A stretch of DNA of 64,000 bases. It comes from Streptomyces sp. Tu 3180. GTDB taxonomy: Bacteria; Actinomycetota; Actinomycetes; Streptomycetales; Streptomycetaceae. Below are positions 9,158 to 18,600 of this stretch, piece after piece. The notes beneath the pieces were generated by a model. The model was given only the letters and a program-made list of their open reading frames with translations. It made no database searches and was not told where the DNA came from. The stretch covers positions 4,752,001 through 4,816,000 of the forward strand of contig NZ_WOXS01000002.1 of NCBI RefSeq assembly GCF_009852415.1, written 5' to 3'. The translations under genes were made by a program, and so were the position numbers. Numbering within the stretch: position 1 is the stretch's first letter; each line of letters begins with the position of its first letter.

Positions 9158-9161
9158 AACA

Positions 9162-9179
9162 CCCAAGCTAACACTTGGG
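9162..9179. promoter_or_regulatory. palindrome upstream of the LysR gene
   Basis: CCCAAG (9162-9167) and CTTGGG (9174-9179) are inverted around a 6-bp centre and lie 4 bp upstream of the LysR start codon. The position fits a LysR-type autoregulatory site shared with the divergent gene at 9349. Confidence 0.45.
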
Positions 9180-9348
9180 GTTGGGGACAGATTCCAAGGA
9201 TTGACTCGAGGGGCGGCTCTCCGCGACGATCGTCGCAGGGCCCGGGCGGCAACCCGCTCCCGGCTCCCGCCGAGGTCCGGACCAGGGCGGGGGAGGCGAG
9301 CGGGTGCCGACCCACCGCGTCCGGCCGCCGCTGAAGGGACCCCCGTCC

Positions 9349-9812
9349 GTGGACACCGGCACCGATCGAGCCCGTGCCCTGCTGGAGCGGTGCGGCGCCG
9401 CGACCGTCGTCCATCCCGGCGGCACCCTGCTCGCCCACCTCGACCGCGTACGGACCCTGCTCGCGAGCCGGCAGGCCCGTCCCGCGCTCCAACCCGCCGG
9501 GTCCTGCCACGCCTTCCACGGGACCGACGGTTTCCCCGGGGCCCTGCTGCCCCCGGCCGCCGCCACGAACTCGCCGCCGTGATCGGCCCCGAGGCCGAGG
9601 CGACCGTGTCCACGTACGCGAGCTGCGACCGCACGGCCACCTCCCCCGCGCTCACCGCCCCGGGATCCCCCTTCCGCGACCGCTTCACCGGCCGCCCGCA
9701 CCACCCGGGGACCCGGACGCGCCGGGACTTCGCCGAGCTCACCGCCGCGCCGTACGGGGGGATCCGGGGGCGGGACCGCTCCGGGAACCGACGGGACGGC
9801 TCCGGGAACTAG
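9349..9812 (+). pseudogene. DUF6817-like gene split by a -1 frameshift
   Basis: GTG at 9349, with AAGGGA upstream, opens a frame reading VDTGTDRARALLERCGAA, then HPGGTLLAHLDRV and SCHAFHGTDGFPGALLP, which resembles the His-rich DUF6817 family (similarity judged by eye). It stops at 9582. The continuation HELAAVIGPEAEATVSTYAS with CDR follows in the neighbouring frame and runs to a TAG at 9812. The two pieces join without loss if one base is restored near the C/G-rich run at about 9548-9560. Either the gene is broken or the assembly lost a base there. Function is unknown. It is divergent from the LysR gene. Confidence 0.6.
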
Positions 9813-10471
9813 GGGGTCAGCGGCGGCCTGCGGGCGATCAGGATCGCCTGCGGGGTCGACTCGCCGAGCGCCTCGTCCGCCGCCCGCACGGAGCGCAGCC
9901 CGACCGTGAACCCGGACGCCTCCAGGATCCCGGCGATCCGCTCCGGCCGGCGGCGCTGGAAGTCGGCGGAGACCGGGTGGCCGAAGGGCTGTTCGACGCG
10001 CAGGGGCTCGTCCCCGACCTGGAAGGCGAGCAGCAGACGGCCCCCGGGCGTCAGGACCCTGCGGAACTCGCCGAAGAGGGAGGGGAGTTCGTCGTGCGGG
10101 GTGTGGACGGTCGAGTACCAGGAGACGACGCCGGCCAGACTGCCGTCGGGGAGGTCCAGGTCGAGCATCGAACCCTGCTCGAAGCGCAGGTCCGGGTGCT
10201 CGCGGCGGGCGACGGCGAGCATCGACGCCGACAGGTCGAGGCCGAAGACGGAGAGGCCGAGGGAGGCGATGTACGCGGTCACCTTCCCGGGGCCGCACCC
10301 CAGGTCGGCCACCGGGCCGTCCTTCCCGACCAGTTCGGCGAAACCGCCCATGACGGCCCGGTCCAGCGGATGCGCCATGTGTACGTCGCGGAAGTGGGCG
10401 GCGTAGTCCTCGGCGATGGCGTCGTAGAAGGCGCGGGTGGTGACCACGTGGTCGGCGTCGGTGTCGGTCAT
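9809..10471 (-). CDS. class I SAM-dependent methyltransferase
   Basis: The 220-residue protein has the Methyltransf_11/25 layout: motif I VADLGCGPGKVTAY at about residues 54-67, the acidic FGLDLSASML of motif II, and the RVLTPGGRLLLAF post-motif. The ATG at 10471 (MTDTDADHVV) is preferred to an upstream start at 10522 because the extra residues are not protein-like. Substrate is unknown; this type is widespread in Streptomyces and often annotated only as methyltransferase-domain protein. It is separate from the azl genes and converges on the broken DUF6817-like gene with a 4-bp overlap. Confidence 0.85.
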   Translation of the reverse strand: MTDTDADHVVTTRAFYDAIAEDYAAHFRDVHMAHPLDRAVMGGFAELVGKDGPVADLGCGPGKVTAYIASLGLSVFGLDLSASMLAVARREHPDLRFEQGSMLDLDLPDGSLAGVVSWYSTVHTPHDELPSLFGEFRRVLTPGGRLLLAFQVGDEPLRVEQPFGHPVSADFQRRRPERIAGILEASGFTVGLRSVRAADEALGESTPQAILIARRPPLTP

Positions 10472-10547
10472 GGCCGAGCACCTTATCCGCGCCCACCGAC
10501 ATCCACGGGCGTCCCCTGGCACCCGTGGGTATCCACCGGCACCCGGG

Positions 10548-10862
10548 TCACGCGACTCCCGCCGCCCGCAGCAGCGCCGTCGTCCCCGCCGCGCCGAGGA
10601 CGACGACCGCGAACGGGGCCCGCCGCCACGCCAGCGCCCCGCCCACCAGCACTCCCGCCGGGCGCGCCCACCCCGCGAAACCCCCGCCCTCGGTGAGCGC
10701 CCCCGTCGCCAGCAACGCCACCAGCAGAACCACCGCGCCGGCGGACAGCAGCTCCTGCACCCGGGCCGGCGGCTCCACCCGTCCGTGCAGCACCGGCCCG
10801 ACCAGCCGGAAGGCGTACGTGCCGACCGCCAGCACCAGGATCACCGCGACCGTCGCACTCAC
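10548..10862 (-). CDS. azlD: AzlD-like branched-chain amino-acid export subunit
   Basis: This 104-residue, four-helix hydrophobic protein (VAVILVLAVGTYAFRLVGPV ... VVLLVALLATGAL) has the size and TYxxRxxG start of AzlD. AzlD works with AzlC in the inner membrane as an LIV-E-type exporter of branched-chain amino acids or analogues. The GTG start at 10862 overlaps the azlC stop by 4 bp (GTGA), so the two are translationally coupled. The longer in-frame reading upstream is antisense-like and was ignored. Confidence 0.85.
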   Translation of the reverse strand: MSATVAVILVLAVGTYAFRLVGPVLHGRVEPPARVQELLSAGAVVLLVALLATGALTEGGGFAGWARPAGVLVGGALAWRRAPFAVVVLGAAGTTALLRAAGVA

Positions 10863-11602
10863 GCCGGCCGCCCCGCACCACGCCCGCGCCGGTGCAGCAC
10901 CAGCCCCGCCAGCGCCACCAGCACCGGCACGCCCGCCGGCACCACCGGTGTCACCGCCAGGGCCAGCGCCGCGCCGGGCACGGCGGCCCGGCGGACGTCC
11001 GCGTCCTGGCGCAGGGCGGGCAGCACCAGGGCGACCAGGACGGCGGGGAAGGCCGCGTCCAGCCCGTAGCGCGCCGTGTCCCCCAGCGCGTCGCCGGCCA
11101 GCGCGCCCGCCAGCACCCCCGCGTTCCACACGGCGAACAGGCCGAGCCCCGAGATCCAGAACGCCGTCCGCCGCCGCGCCGGATCCCGCTGGGCGAGGGT
11201 GAAGGCCACCGTCTCGTCGGTCACCAGGTGCGCCCCCACCAGGCGGGCGAGCCGCCCGCGGCCGATGTGCTCGGCGACGGCGAGGCTGAAGGCCGCCGTG
11301 CGGGTGTTGAGCAGCAGCCCGGTGGCCGCCGCCGCGAGCGGGCCGCCCCCGGCCAGCAGCACGCCCACCGCGCTGAACTGCGCCGAGCCCGCGTACACGA
11401 CCAGCGACATCACCACCGGCACCCACACCGGCAGCCCTCCGGCGACGGCGATCGCCCCGAACGACACGCCGACGATGCCGCCGGCCAGGCAGACGAGGGA
11501 CACGTCACGGAGCAGGTCGGGGTCGGGGGACGGGAGGACCGAGGAGAAGCGCGGTGCCCGCGGTGTCCACGGTGGCCGCGTTGTTCGTTGGGGCGAACGC
11601 AT
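10859..11602 (-). CDS. azlC: AzlC-like branched-chain amino-acid permease subunit
   Basis: The 247-residue polytopic protein carries the family core GVSFGAIAVAGG and YAGSAQFSAVGVL, followed by TRTAAFSLAVAEHIGR and LVGAHLVTDETVAF. It should form an exporter with AzlD. The ATG at 11602 has GTAGGAAAC just upstream; an alternative ATG at 11614 is in frame. One copy of the GTTCGT-N4-CGAAC-type operator (11583-11598) falls within its first codons and a second lies 29 bp upstream, so it is probably repressed by the divergently transcribed XRE-cupin protein. Confidence 0.87.
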   Translation of the reverse strand: MRSPQRTTRPPWTPRAPRFSSVLPSPDPDLLRDVSLVCLAGGIVGVSFGAIAVAGGLPVWVPVVMSLVVYAGSAQFSAVGVLLAGGGPLAAAATGLLLNTRTAAFSLAVAEHIGRGRLARLVGAHLVTDETVAFTLAQRDPARRRTAFWISGLGLFAVWNAGVLAGALAGDALGDTARYGLDAAFPAVLVALVLPALRQDADVRRAAVPGAALALAVTPVVPAGVPVLVALAGLVLHRRGRGAGRPA

Positions 11603-11646
11603 GTTTCCTACCATGGACAGACGAGCTCATGTTCGTCAAGACGAAC
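11583..11646. promoter_or_regulatory. two matching 16-bp operators between azlC and the XRE gene
   Basis: GTTCGTTGGGGCGAAC at 11583-11598 and GTTCGTCAAGACGAAC at 11631-11646 share length, arms and spacing. The second has perfect 7-bp arms. A further CGAAC half-site is at 11663-11667. The centres are 48 bp apart. They flank the azlC start and the XRE promoter, as expected for a dimeric HTH repressor controlling both genes. Confidence 0.65.
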
Positions 11647-11672
11647 GATCGGACCGCTGGAGCGAACGCGAC

Positions 11673-12239
11673 ATGACCGACGACACCCCGCCCCGCCTCC
11701 CCCTCGACTGGATCGCCGCCGCCCTGCGCCGCGAGCGCACCCGCGTCGGGCTCTCCCTCTCCGAGCTGGCCAAACGGGCCGGGATCGCCAAGTCCACGCT
11801 GTCCCAGCTGGAGGCGGCGAGCGGGAACCCCAGCATGGAGACCATCTGGGCGCTGGCGGTGGCGCTCGGGGTGCCGTTCAGCGCGCTGGTGGAGCCGCCG
11901 GCGCCCGCCGTCCAGGTGATCAGGGCGGGACGGGGGCCGACCGTGCGCTCCGAGCAGTCCAGCTACGTCGCCACGCTGCTGTCGGCGAGCCCGCCGGGGG
12001 CGCGGCGCGACCTCTACGCGGTGGGGCTGGAGCCGGGGACCGTGCGCGCCTCGGAACCGCACATTCCGGGGACGGTGGAGCACATCGTGGTGAGCGCCGG
12101 GCGCGTGAAGGCGGGGCCCGACGGAGAGAGCGTCGAACTCGGCCCGGGGGACTACATGGCGTACCGGGGGGATGTGCGGCACGCGTACGAGGCGCTGGAA
12201 CCTCACACGGAATTCGTGCTGATCATGCAGCACGTATGA
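11673..12239 (+). CDS. XRE-family regulator with C-terminal cupin
   Basis: The 188-residue product has an N-terminal XRE HTH (about residues 16-70, LSELAKRAGIAKSTLSQLEA) and a C-terminal cupin with HIPGTVEHIVVSAGRV and GDYMAYRGDVRHAYEAL at about 110-180. This is the standard HTH-cupin regulator plan, often sensing a small metabolite. ATG 11673 has GGAG about 10 nt upstream. It is divergent from azlCD, a common pairing in actinomycetes, so it likely responds to the exported amino acid or analogue. Two identical-pattern palindromes between the genes support this. Confidence 0.88.
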   Translation: MTDDTPPRLPLDWIAAALRRERTRVGLSLSELAKRAGIAKSTLSQLEAASGNPSMETIWALAVALGVPFSALVEPPAPAVQVIRAGRGPTVRSEQSSYVATLLSASPPGARRDLYAVGLEPGTVRASEPHIPGTVEHIVVSAGRVKAGPDGESVELGPGDYMAYRGDVRHAYEALEPHTEFVLIMQHV

Positions 12240-12348
12240 GAGGAATTCCCCGGAAATTCATCGGAACTCGCGCGGCCCGAACGGCCTGGACGGCCCGCGG
12301 GGCCCGGGCGGCCCGGACGGTCCCGTGCCGCAATGCATCCGGAAAGGC

Positions 12349-12381
12349 AGGAGCCCCGTCGCCTGACGGCGCGGGGCTCCT
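12349..12381. terminator. bidirectional stem-loop between XRE and cold-shock genes
   Basis: AGGAGCCCCG (12349-12358) pairs with CGGGGCTCCT (12372-12381); the 13-nt loop contains a further CGCC/GGCG pair. It sits between two convergent genes and can serve both. Confidence 0.75.
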
Positions 12382-12415
12382 TGGGTACTGCTAGTCGTTC
12401 CCGGATCGGCGAGGA

Positions 12416-12619
12416 TCAGACCGGGGTGACGTTCTCCGCCTGCGGGCCCTTCGGGCCCTGCGTGACGTCGAAGGACACCTGCTGGTTCTCCTCAAGGGAG
12501 CGGAAGCCGCTCGCGTTGATCGCGGAGTAATGGACGAAGACGTCGGGGCCGCCGCCTTCCTGGGCGATGAAACCAAAGCCCTTTTCGGCGTTGAACCACT
12601 TCACGGTTCCGGTAGCCAT
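12416..12619 (-). CDS. cold-shock protein, CspA family
   Basis: The 67-residue protein is a single cold-shock domain with RNP1 KGFGFI (residues 13-18) and RNP2 VFVHY (27-31). It begins MATGTVKWFN and is preceded by a near-perfect AAGGAGG ribosome-binding site. It should bind single-stranded nucleic acid as an RNA chaperone. Streptomyces have several such proteins; which one this is cannot be told. The ~300-base upstream gap probably holds its promoter and a long leader. Confidence 0.95.
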   Translation of the reverse strand: MATGTVKWFNAEKGFGFIAQEGGGPDVFVHYSAINASGFRSLEENQQVSFDVTQGPKGPQAENVTPV

Positions 12620-12916
12620 AAGCCCTCCTTGGGCCCAAAGGGTTGCCCTGCTCCAGAACCAGCAAGTGTGAAGACAAATTCTGCACAATCGCTTATGTCT
12701 GAGAACGACGAGAGCCCGCGGTCACATGCTCCGCAGGCTCTGTACTGCAAGGGAAACCAAACTGCAACTTGCGATGAGCCTAGCACGCGACGAGCCGAAT
12801 GCAATAGAGGCCAAGATCACTTCACCCGAATGTTTGAACGTCCCGTCCGTCACACCCCTCCGGTCGAACACGGGGGCGAACGTCCCCGTGCCCCGCACGA
12901 GGGCTAGCCTCACGAT
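12620..12916. other. intergenic region between csp and mqnA
   Basis: This gap contains the csp leader and promoter (minus strand) and the mqnA promoter (plus strand). TAGCCT at 12904-12909 is a plausible -10 box about 7 nt before the mqnA GTG, so mqnA may be leaderless. No gene or long hairpin was seen. Confidence 0.5.
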
Positions 12917-13765
12917 GTGGACAATCCTCGCACCCGGCCGCGCGTCGGCCACATCCAGTTCCTGAACTGCATGCCCCTGTACTGGGGGCTCGCGAGAACG
13001 GGCACGCTCCTCGACTTCGAGCTGACCAAGGACACCCCGGAGAAGCTCAGCGAGAAGCTCGTGCAGGGAGACCTCGACATCGGGCCGATCACCCTCGTCG
13101 AGTTCCTCAGGCACGCGGACCGGCTCGTCGCCTTCCCCGACATCGCCGTCGGCTGCGACGGCCCGGTCATGTCCTGCGTGATCGTCTCGCAGGTCCCGCT
13201 GGACCGGCTGGACGGCGCCCGCGTCGCCCTCGGCTCGACCTCGCGCACCTCCGTACGCCTCGCCCAGCTCCTCCTCGCCGAGCGGTACGGCGTACAGCCC
13301 GAGTACTACACCTGCCCGCCCGACCTGAGCCTGATGATGCAGGAGGCCGAGGCGGCCGTCCTCATCGGGGACGCGGCACTGCGCGCGAACATGCTCGACG
13401 GACCGCGCTACGGCCTGGACGTGCACGACCTGGGCGCGCTGTGGAAGGAGTGGACGGGCCTGCCGTTCGTGTTCGCGGTGTGGGCGGCGCGCCGCGACTA
13501 CCTGGAGCGCGAGCCGGTCATCACCCGCAAGGTGCACGAGGCCTTCCTCGCCTCCCGCAACCTCTCCCTCGAGGAGGTCGGCAAGGTCGCCGAGCAGGCG
13601 GCCCGCTGGGAGGCGTTCGACGAGGCGACCCTGGCCCAGTACTTCACCACCCTCGACTTCAGCTTCGGGCCCCCGCAGCTGGAGGCGGTCGCGGAGTTCG
13701 CCCGCCGGGTCGGACCGACGACGGGGTTCGCGGCGGACGTGACGGTGGACCTGCTGCGGCCCTGA
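12917..13765 (+). CDS. mqnA: chorismate dehydratase, menaquinone synthesis (MqnA)
   Basis: The 282-residue protein has the MqnA/MqnD periplasmic-binding-like fold with the N-terminal VGHIQFLNCMPLYWGL segment diagnostic of MqnA. It converts chorismate to 3-enolpyruvyl-benzoate, the first step of the futalosine route to menaquinone. The start is GTG at 12917. MqnC is encoded at 50109 and menG at 56901 in this window, so the route is spread along the region as in S. coelicolor (SCO4506, SCO4550). The Ser/Thr kinase gene follows on the same strand after a short gap. Confidence 0.93.
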   Translation: MDNPRTRPRVGHIQFLNCMPLYWGLARTGTLLDFELTKDTPEKLSEKLVQGDLDIGPITLVEFLRHADRLVAFPDIAVGCDGPVMSCVIVSQVPLDRLDGARVALGSTSRTSVRLAQLLLAERYGVQPEYYTCPPDLSLMMQEAEAAVLIGDAALRANMLDGPRYGLDVHDLGALWKEWTGLPFVFAVWAARRDYLEREPVITRKVHEAFLASRNLSLEEVGKVAEQAARWEAFDEATLAQYFTTLDFSFGPPQLEAVAEFARRVGPTTGFAADVTVDLLRP

Positions 13766-13837
13766 GGGCGACGGGCCCGGCCACTACCCTGCTGGGAGGT
13801 TCTGGCGTAGGGGCGTGACGGGGGAGGGGTGGACGCC

Positions 13838-15577
13838 ATGCGGCCGCTCGAACGGGACGAACCCACGGTCGTGGGGCCCTACCGGCTGCTCGGCCGGCTC
13901 GGCTCGGGCGGCATGGGCCGGGTCTACCTGGGCCGCAGCGCCGGGGGCCGCACGGTCGCGGTGAAGATCGTGCACCCGCACTTCGCGCTGGACGAGGAGT
14001 TCCGGGCCCGCTTCCGCCGCGAGGTCGACGCCGCCCGCCGGGTGGGCGGCGCCTGGACGGCGCCCGTCCTGGACGCCGACCCCGACGCCCGGGTCCCGTG
14101 GGTCGCCACCGCCTACGCGGCCGGCCCGTCCCTGGCGGCGGCCGTCACGGACACCGGCCCGCTGCCCGCCCCCACCGTGCGGGCGCTGGGCGCGGGCCTG
14201 GCCGAGGCGCTGGCGGCGGTGCACGCACTGGGCCTGGTGCACCGGGACGTGAAGCCGTCGAACGTCCTCCTCACCCTCGACGGCCCGCTGCTCATCGACT
14301 TCGGCATCGCCCGCGCCACGGACGGCACGGCCTCCCTGACGTCGACGGGCGTGTCGATCGGCTCCCCCGGCTACATGTCCCCCGAGCAGATCCTCGGCAA
14401 GGGCGTCACGGGCGCGGCGGACGTCTTCTCCCTGGGCGCGGTGCTGGCGTACGCGGCGACGGGCCGGCCGCCGTTCCCCGGGGACTCCTCGGCGGCGCTG
14501 CTGTACAAGGTCGTCCACGAGGCCCCGGAGCTGGGCGAGTGGGACGGCGAGGTGCGCGAGCTGACGGAGGCGTGCCTGGACAAGGACCCGGCCGCGCGCC
14601 CGGCCCCGGCCGAGGTGTCCCGGCGGCTCGCCCCCGAGGGCGCCGCCCGGCTGATGGCGGGCGGGTGGCTGCCGGGAGTACTGGTGGAACGGGTGAGCCG
14701 GGCCGCGGTGCAGGTGCTGAACCTGGAGGCGGGGGCGGGGACGGGCGCGGGGAGCGTGCCGGGGCCGGCGTCCGGACCGGTGGACTTCAGCAGCCCGTCG
14801 GTCGGGGAGGCCCCGGCGGCCGGCGTGGCGGCCGGCGGGGGGACCGGCACGGCGGCCGGGGTGTTCGGTCCGCCGCCGGACATGCCGGCGGCCGGGGGGA
14901 CGGGTGCCGCCGGCGTCCCCGGGCCGCGTGGCGGGCAACGCGACGCGCGGCCACGGCCGCACGCGGGCCCGCACCCGCCGACCCGGCCCGCGGGCCGCCC
15001 TCCCCGTGCCGGCAGGCTCTCCCTCTCCGTCTCGGCCACGTCCGCCACCGAGCGCGGCGCCGGCCGCGGCAGACGGATGAGCTGCACGGTGGCCCTCGCG
15101 GTCGCCGGAGCACTGGCCGCGGTCACCGTCGGATCGGTGTTCCTGCGCGACCTGCTGCCGGGCGACTCCCGGGGCGGCTCGTCCGGCCCGGACGGCGGAG
15201 CCCAGTCGAAGGCACCCGTCACCGCGGTCCCCGCCGCGTACGTCGGCACCTGGGAGGGCCAGGCCACCTCCCGTGACGGCATCGCCGTCCCCCTGGGCAC
15301 GTTCCGGGTGACGATCGAACAGGGGAAGGTGGGCGAACGGGTCGGCACGCTCCGCCACACCGACATCTTCGGCGGCGTCTGCGACGACGTCCTCACCCTG
15401 AAGCAGGTCACGGACAAGCAGCTCGTCACGGACTCCGTCGGCGCGAAGTCCAACCGCGACGTGTGCAACCAGGCCCTGCACACCGTGCGCCTCACCCCGG
15501 TCGGCGACGACCTGGTGTACACGTCGGACAGCAAGGCCTCGGGGCGGCCGGAGGCACGGCTGTCGAAGGTCAGGTAG
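13838..15577 (+). CDS. membrane Ser/Thr protein kinase (PknB type)
   Basis: The 579-residue protein has a complete N-terminal kinase domain: glycine loop LGSGGMGRVYLG (about 21-32), ATP lysine K43, catalytic HRDVKPSN with D137 and K139, and DFG with D154. A Pro/Gly/Ala-rich linker follows, then one transmembrane segment (VALAVAGALAAVTVGSVFL) and a ~140-residue C-terminal domain expected outside the cell, which is not PASTA-like. ATG 13838 is chosen over GTG 13829 because GGAGG is spaced about 10 nt from it. It neighbours the essC-like gene, and the pair is conserved in S. coelicolor, so it may phosphorylate the FHA-bearing ATPase. That link is inferred. Confidence 0.92.
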   Translation: MRPLERDEPTVVGPYRLLGRLGSGGMGRVYLGRSAGGRTVAVKIVHPHFALDEEFRARFRREVDAARRVGGAWTAPVLDADPDARVPWVATAYAAGPSLAAAVTDTGPLPAPTVRALGAGLAEALAAVHALGLVHRDVKPSNVLLTLDGPLLIDFGIARATDGTASLTSTGVSIGSPGYMSPEQILGKGVTGAADVFSLGAVLAYAATGRPPFPGDSSAALLYKVVHEAPELGEWDGEVRELTEACLDKDPAARPAPAEVSRRLAPEGAARLMAGGWLPGVLVERVSRAAVQVLNLEAGAGTGAGSVPGPASGPVDFSSPSVGEAPAAGVAAGGGTGTAAGVFGPPPDMPAAGGTGAAGVPGPRGGQRDARPRPHAGPHPPTRPAGRPPRAGRLSLSVSATSATERGAGRGRRMSCTVALAVAGALAAVTVGSVFLRDLLPGDSRGGSSGPDGGAQSKAPVTAVPAAYVGTWEGQATSRDGIAVPLGTFRVTIEQGKVGERVGTLRHTDIFGGVCDDVLTLKQVTDKQLVTDSVGAKSNRDVCNQALHTVRLTPVGDDLVYTSDSKASGRPEARLSKVR

Positions 15578-15634
15578 CGGCGGACTCCGGCACGCCGGCG
15601 GCCCTCCGCCGCTCCGGCCTCGCCGAACCCCCGC

Positions 15635-18600
15635 TCACCCCGGCACCACGACCGTCCGCAGCTCGCCGTCGCCGAGGTGCAGCATGCCCTTGCCCGGCAC
15701 GACCTGCCCGCCGACCATGCTGCGGGACAGGCGCAGGCCGATGAGGTCCCCGCTGGAGGACTCCTGCGGGGAGAGCAGGATCCCGCGGCGGGCCTTCTTC
15801 GCGTCGACCTGCCAGCCGGAGAAGCCGCTGCACACGTCCTCCTCGTCACCGGCGATGACGAGGGCGAGACCGCGCTCGGCGCCCCGGGAGACGATCTTCT
15901 TCATCTGGCTCGCGGCGTCGCAGTCCTCGAGGATCTCGCCGTCGTCGATGAGCACGGCGACCGGTTCGTCGGTCGACGCCTCGTCGATCAGCTCCTCGAA
16001 GTCGTCCTCGTCGATGTCGTCACCGGTGAAGACCTTCAGCACCCCGTCCGTGCCGTCCAGTTGACGCAGCGGGGACTGCCGGGGAGCGGCGACGACCAGG
16101 CGCGTGCCCTGCGCGAGGAAGGACTGGGCGAAGTTCATCAGCACCGTCGAACGACCCGACTTGGCCGGTCCGGCGATGACGAACGCCGGCACCCCCTCGG
16201 CGAGATCGGGGCCGAAGCCGACGATCTCGTCGCCGCCGATGCCGGCCAGCGCCCACAGCCTGGACCGGGACGCCTCCGGGTCGCGCAGCTCCCACGCCTC
16301 CGGGAAGGAGATGCGGCTGGGCAGGCTGTCGACGCGGAACGGGCGCCGCGCGCGCGGGACGTCGGCGTCGCGGGCGGCCGCCGCCTCGCCGATCGCGGCC
16401 AGCGCGGCCGCCTGCCCCTGGCCGGTGGTGTCCTCGGCGAGCAGCGCGAACTGCGTCTCCGTACCGGCCTCGTTGCGGAAGGCACGGCCCGGCGGGATCT
16501 CCTCCGGCACCTTGCGGGCCGGGATGCCGAGCGAGGAGAAGTCGCTGCGGTCGGCCAGGCGCAGCCCGTACTTGTCCTCGGTGAGGGTCGCGATCCGGCC
16601 GACGAGCAGGGTGCGGTCACCGGTGAGGACGAGGTGGATGCCGACGCTGGCGCCCTCGCGCATCATCGTCTGCAACTCGTCGGTGAGCGAACCGTGGTCG
16701 ATCTCGCCGAGCGTGGGCACCCAGCCCTCCCAGCGGTCCAGCAGCACCACGATGTGCGGCAGCCGCTCGTCCTCGGCGGCCGCGGCCCGCTGCTCGCCGA
16801 TGTCCGCGAAACCCTTGTCGGCCAACAGGTCCTGGCGCCGCGAGAGTTCGCCCTTGAGCCGGTTGACCAGCCGGATCACCCGCTCGGTCTGGTTGCGGCC
16901 GACGACCGCGCCGCAGTGCGGCAGCCGGGTCAGCGCGTTGAGGGCGCCGTTGCCGCAGTCGATGCCGTACAGGTGCACGTCGGCGACGGAGTGGGTGCGG
17001 GCCAGGGACCCCGCGATGGTGCGCAGCACCTGGGAGCGGCCGCTGCGCGGGGCACCGCCGATCATCAGGTGGCCGAAGGTCGCGAAGTCCACGACGACCG
17101 GGCGGCGGGCCTGGTCGGCCGGCAGGTCCTCGACGCCGTACGGGGCGGGCGGCAGCCTGCCCGGTGCGAGCGCGACGGCCGGCACCTCGACGTCGTCGAG
17201 CAGCAGCGTCTCGTCCAGCGCGGGCAGCCACGGGCTGTGCTGGGCCGGGATGCCGAGCGAGCTGTTGGCGTCGCGCACGGCGTCCACCAGCACCTTCAGG
17301 TCGGTGATCTCGTCGTCCTCGCGGGCCTGGGACTTCGGCTTGGCCAGCGCGGCCCGCCCCAGGTCCTCCCAGGTCAGCGGGCCCACCCAGGGAGCGAGCG
17401 CCGCCGGGTCCGCCGCACCGGGCCGGCGGCCGCCGACCCGGCCCGACTGGAACGGCACCAGGGAGGCATGGCCCAGCCGGGCGTAGGCGCGGCCGGGGGT
17501 GCTCTTCGCGATGTGCCCGGCCTCGGGGGAGTCGATGACGTCCGTCGACTCGCCGGCGTCCGTCACGCGCAGCGCGATGCGGAGGTTGGTGTTGGCGCGG
17601 ATCTCGGGGGACACCACACCGCTCGGCCGCTGCGTGGCGAGCAGCAGGTGGATGCCGAGGGAACGGCCCCGCTGGGCGATGTTCACCAGGCCCGTGACGA
17701 AGTCGGGCAGGTCGCGCACCATCGACGCGAACTCGTCGATGACGATGAGCAGCCGGGGAACGGGCGCGTGCGAGGGATCCCGCCGCACCAGGTCCTGGTA
17801 GTCCTCGATGTCCTTGGCGTCCGCGGCGGCCAGGATGTGCTCGCGCCGCTTCAGCTCCGCGCCCAGCGACTCCAGCGCGCGCTCCACGAGGTGGGCGTCC
17901 AGGTCGGTCACCATGCCGACGGTGTGCGGCAGCTTGACGCAGTCCTTGAACGCGGACCCGCCCTTGTAGTCGACCAGGACGAACGTCATGTTCTCGGGCG
18001 TGTTCGCCACGGCCAGCGCGGCGACGATCGTCTGCAGCAGCTCGGACTTGCCGGAACCGGTGGTACCGGCGATCAGACCGTGCGGCCCGTCCTTGCGGAT
18101 GTCGATGCCGAACGGGCCGTCGTACGACTCACCGATCACCGCCAGCGTCGACTGCCCGCCCGTCCGCCAGCGCGCCACGATCGCGTCGCTCGTCGGCGGC
18201 TCCAGCTGCAGCACGTCCAGCAGCCGGCTGGAGGCGGGCAGCGCCGAGTCCTCGGTCTCCCCGCTGATGTCACGCAGCGGCGACAGCGAGCGGGCCAGCC
18301 GCAGGCACCAGGCCGGCGACACGAAGTCGGGCCGCACGTCCTTCAGGCGCTCCGCACCCGCCTCCTCGACGCGCAGCCGCAGCCTGTCGGGCACCTCGGC
18401 GCGGCCGGGCTCGGCCGCGGCGGCGCCGGCGTGCCAGGCGTGGAAGGAGGGGAACCCGCCGGCGGCCTGCTGGACCTGGGTGTGCTGCTGCTCCCGGTCG
18501 TGCTCCTCGGCCCTGGGCTCGGCGACGACGAACGCCTGGCACTCACCCGGCAGGAACCGCTCCTCGGCGTCCAGGCACAGGGCGTACATGGACACGGACG

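Noticed and set aside
12530..12907. 125-codon plus-strand frame over the csp 5' region
   Set aside because: It is antisense to csp and its leader, with no start signal or motif.
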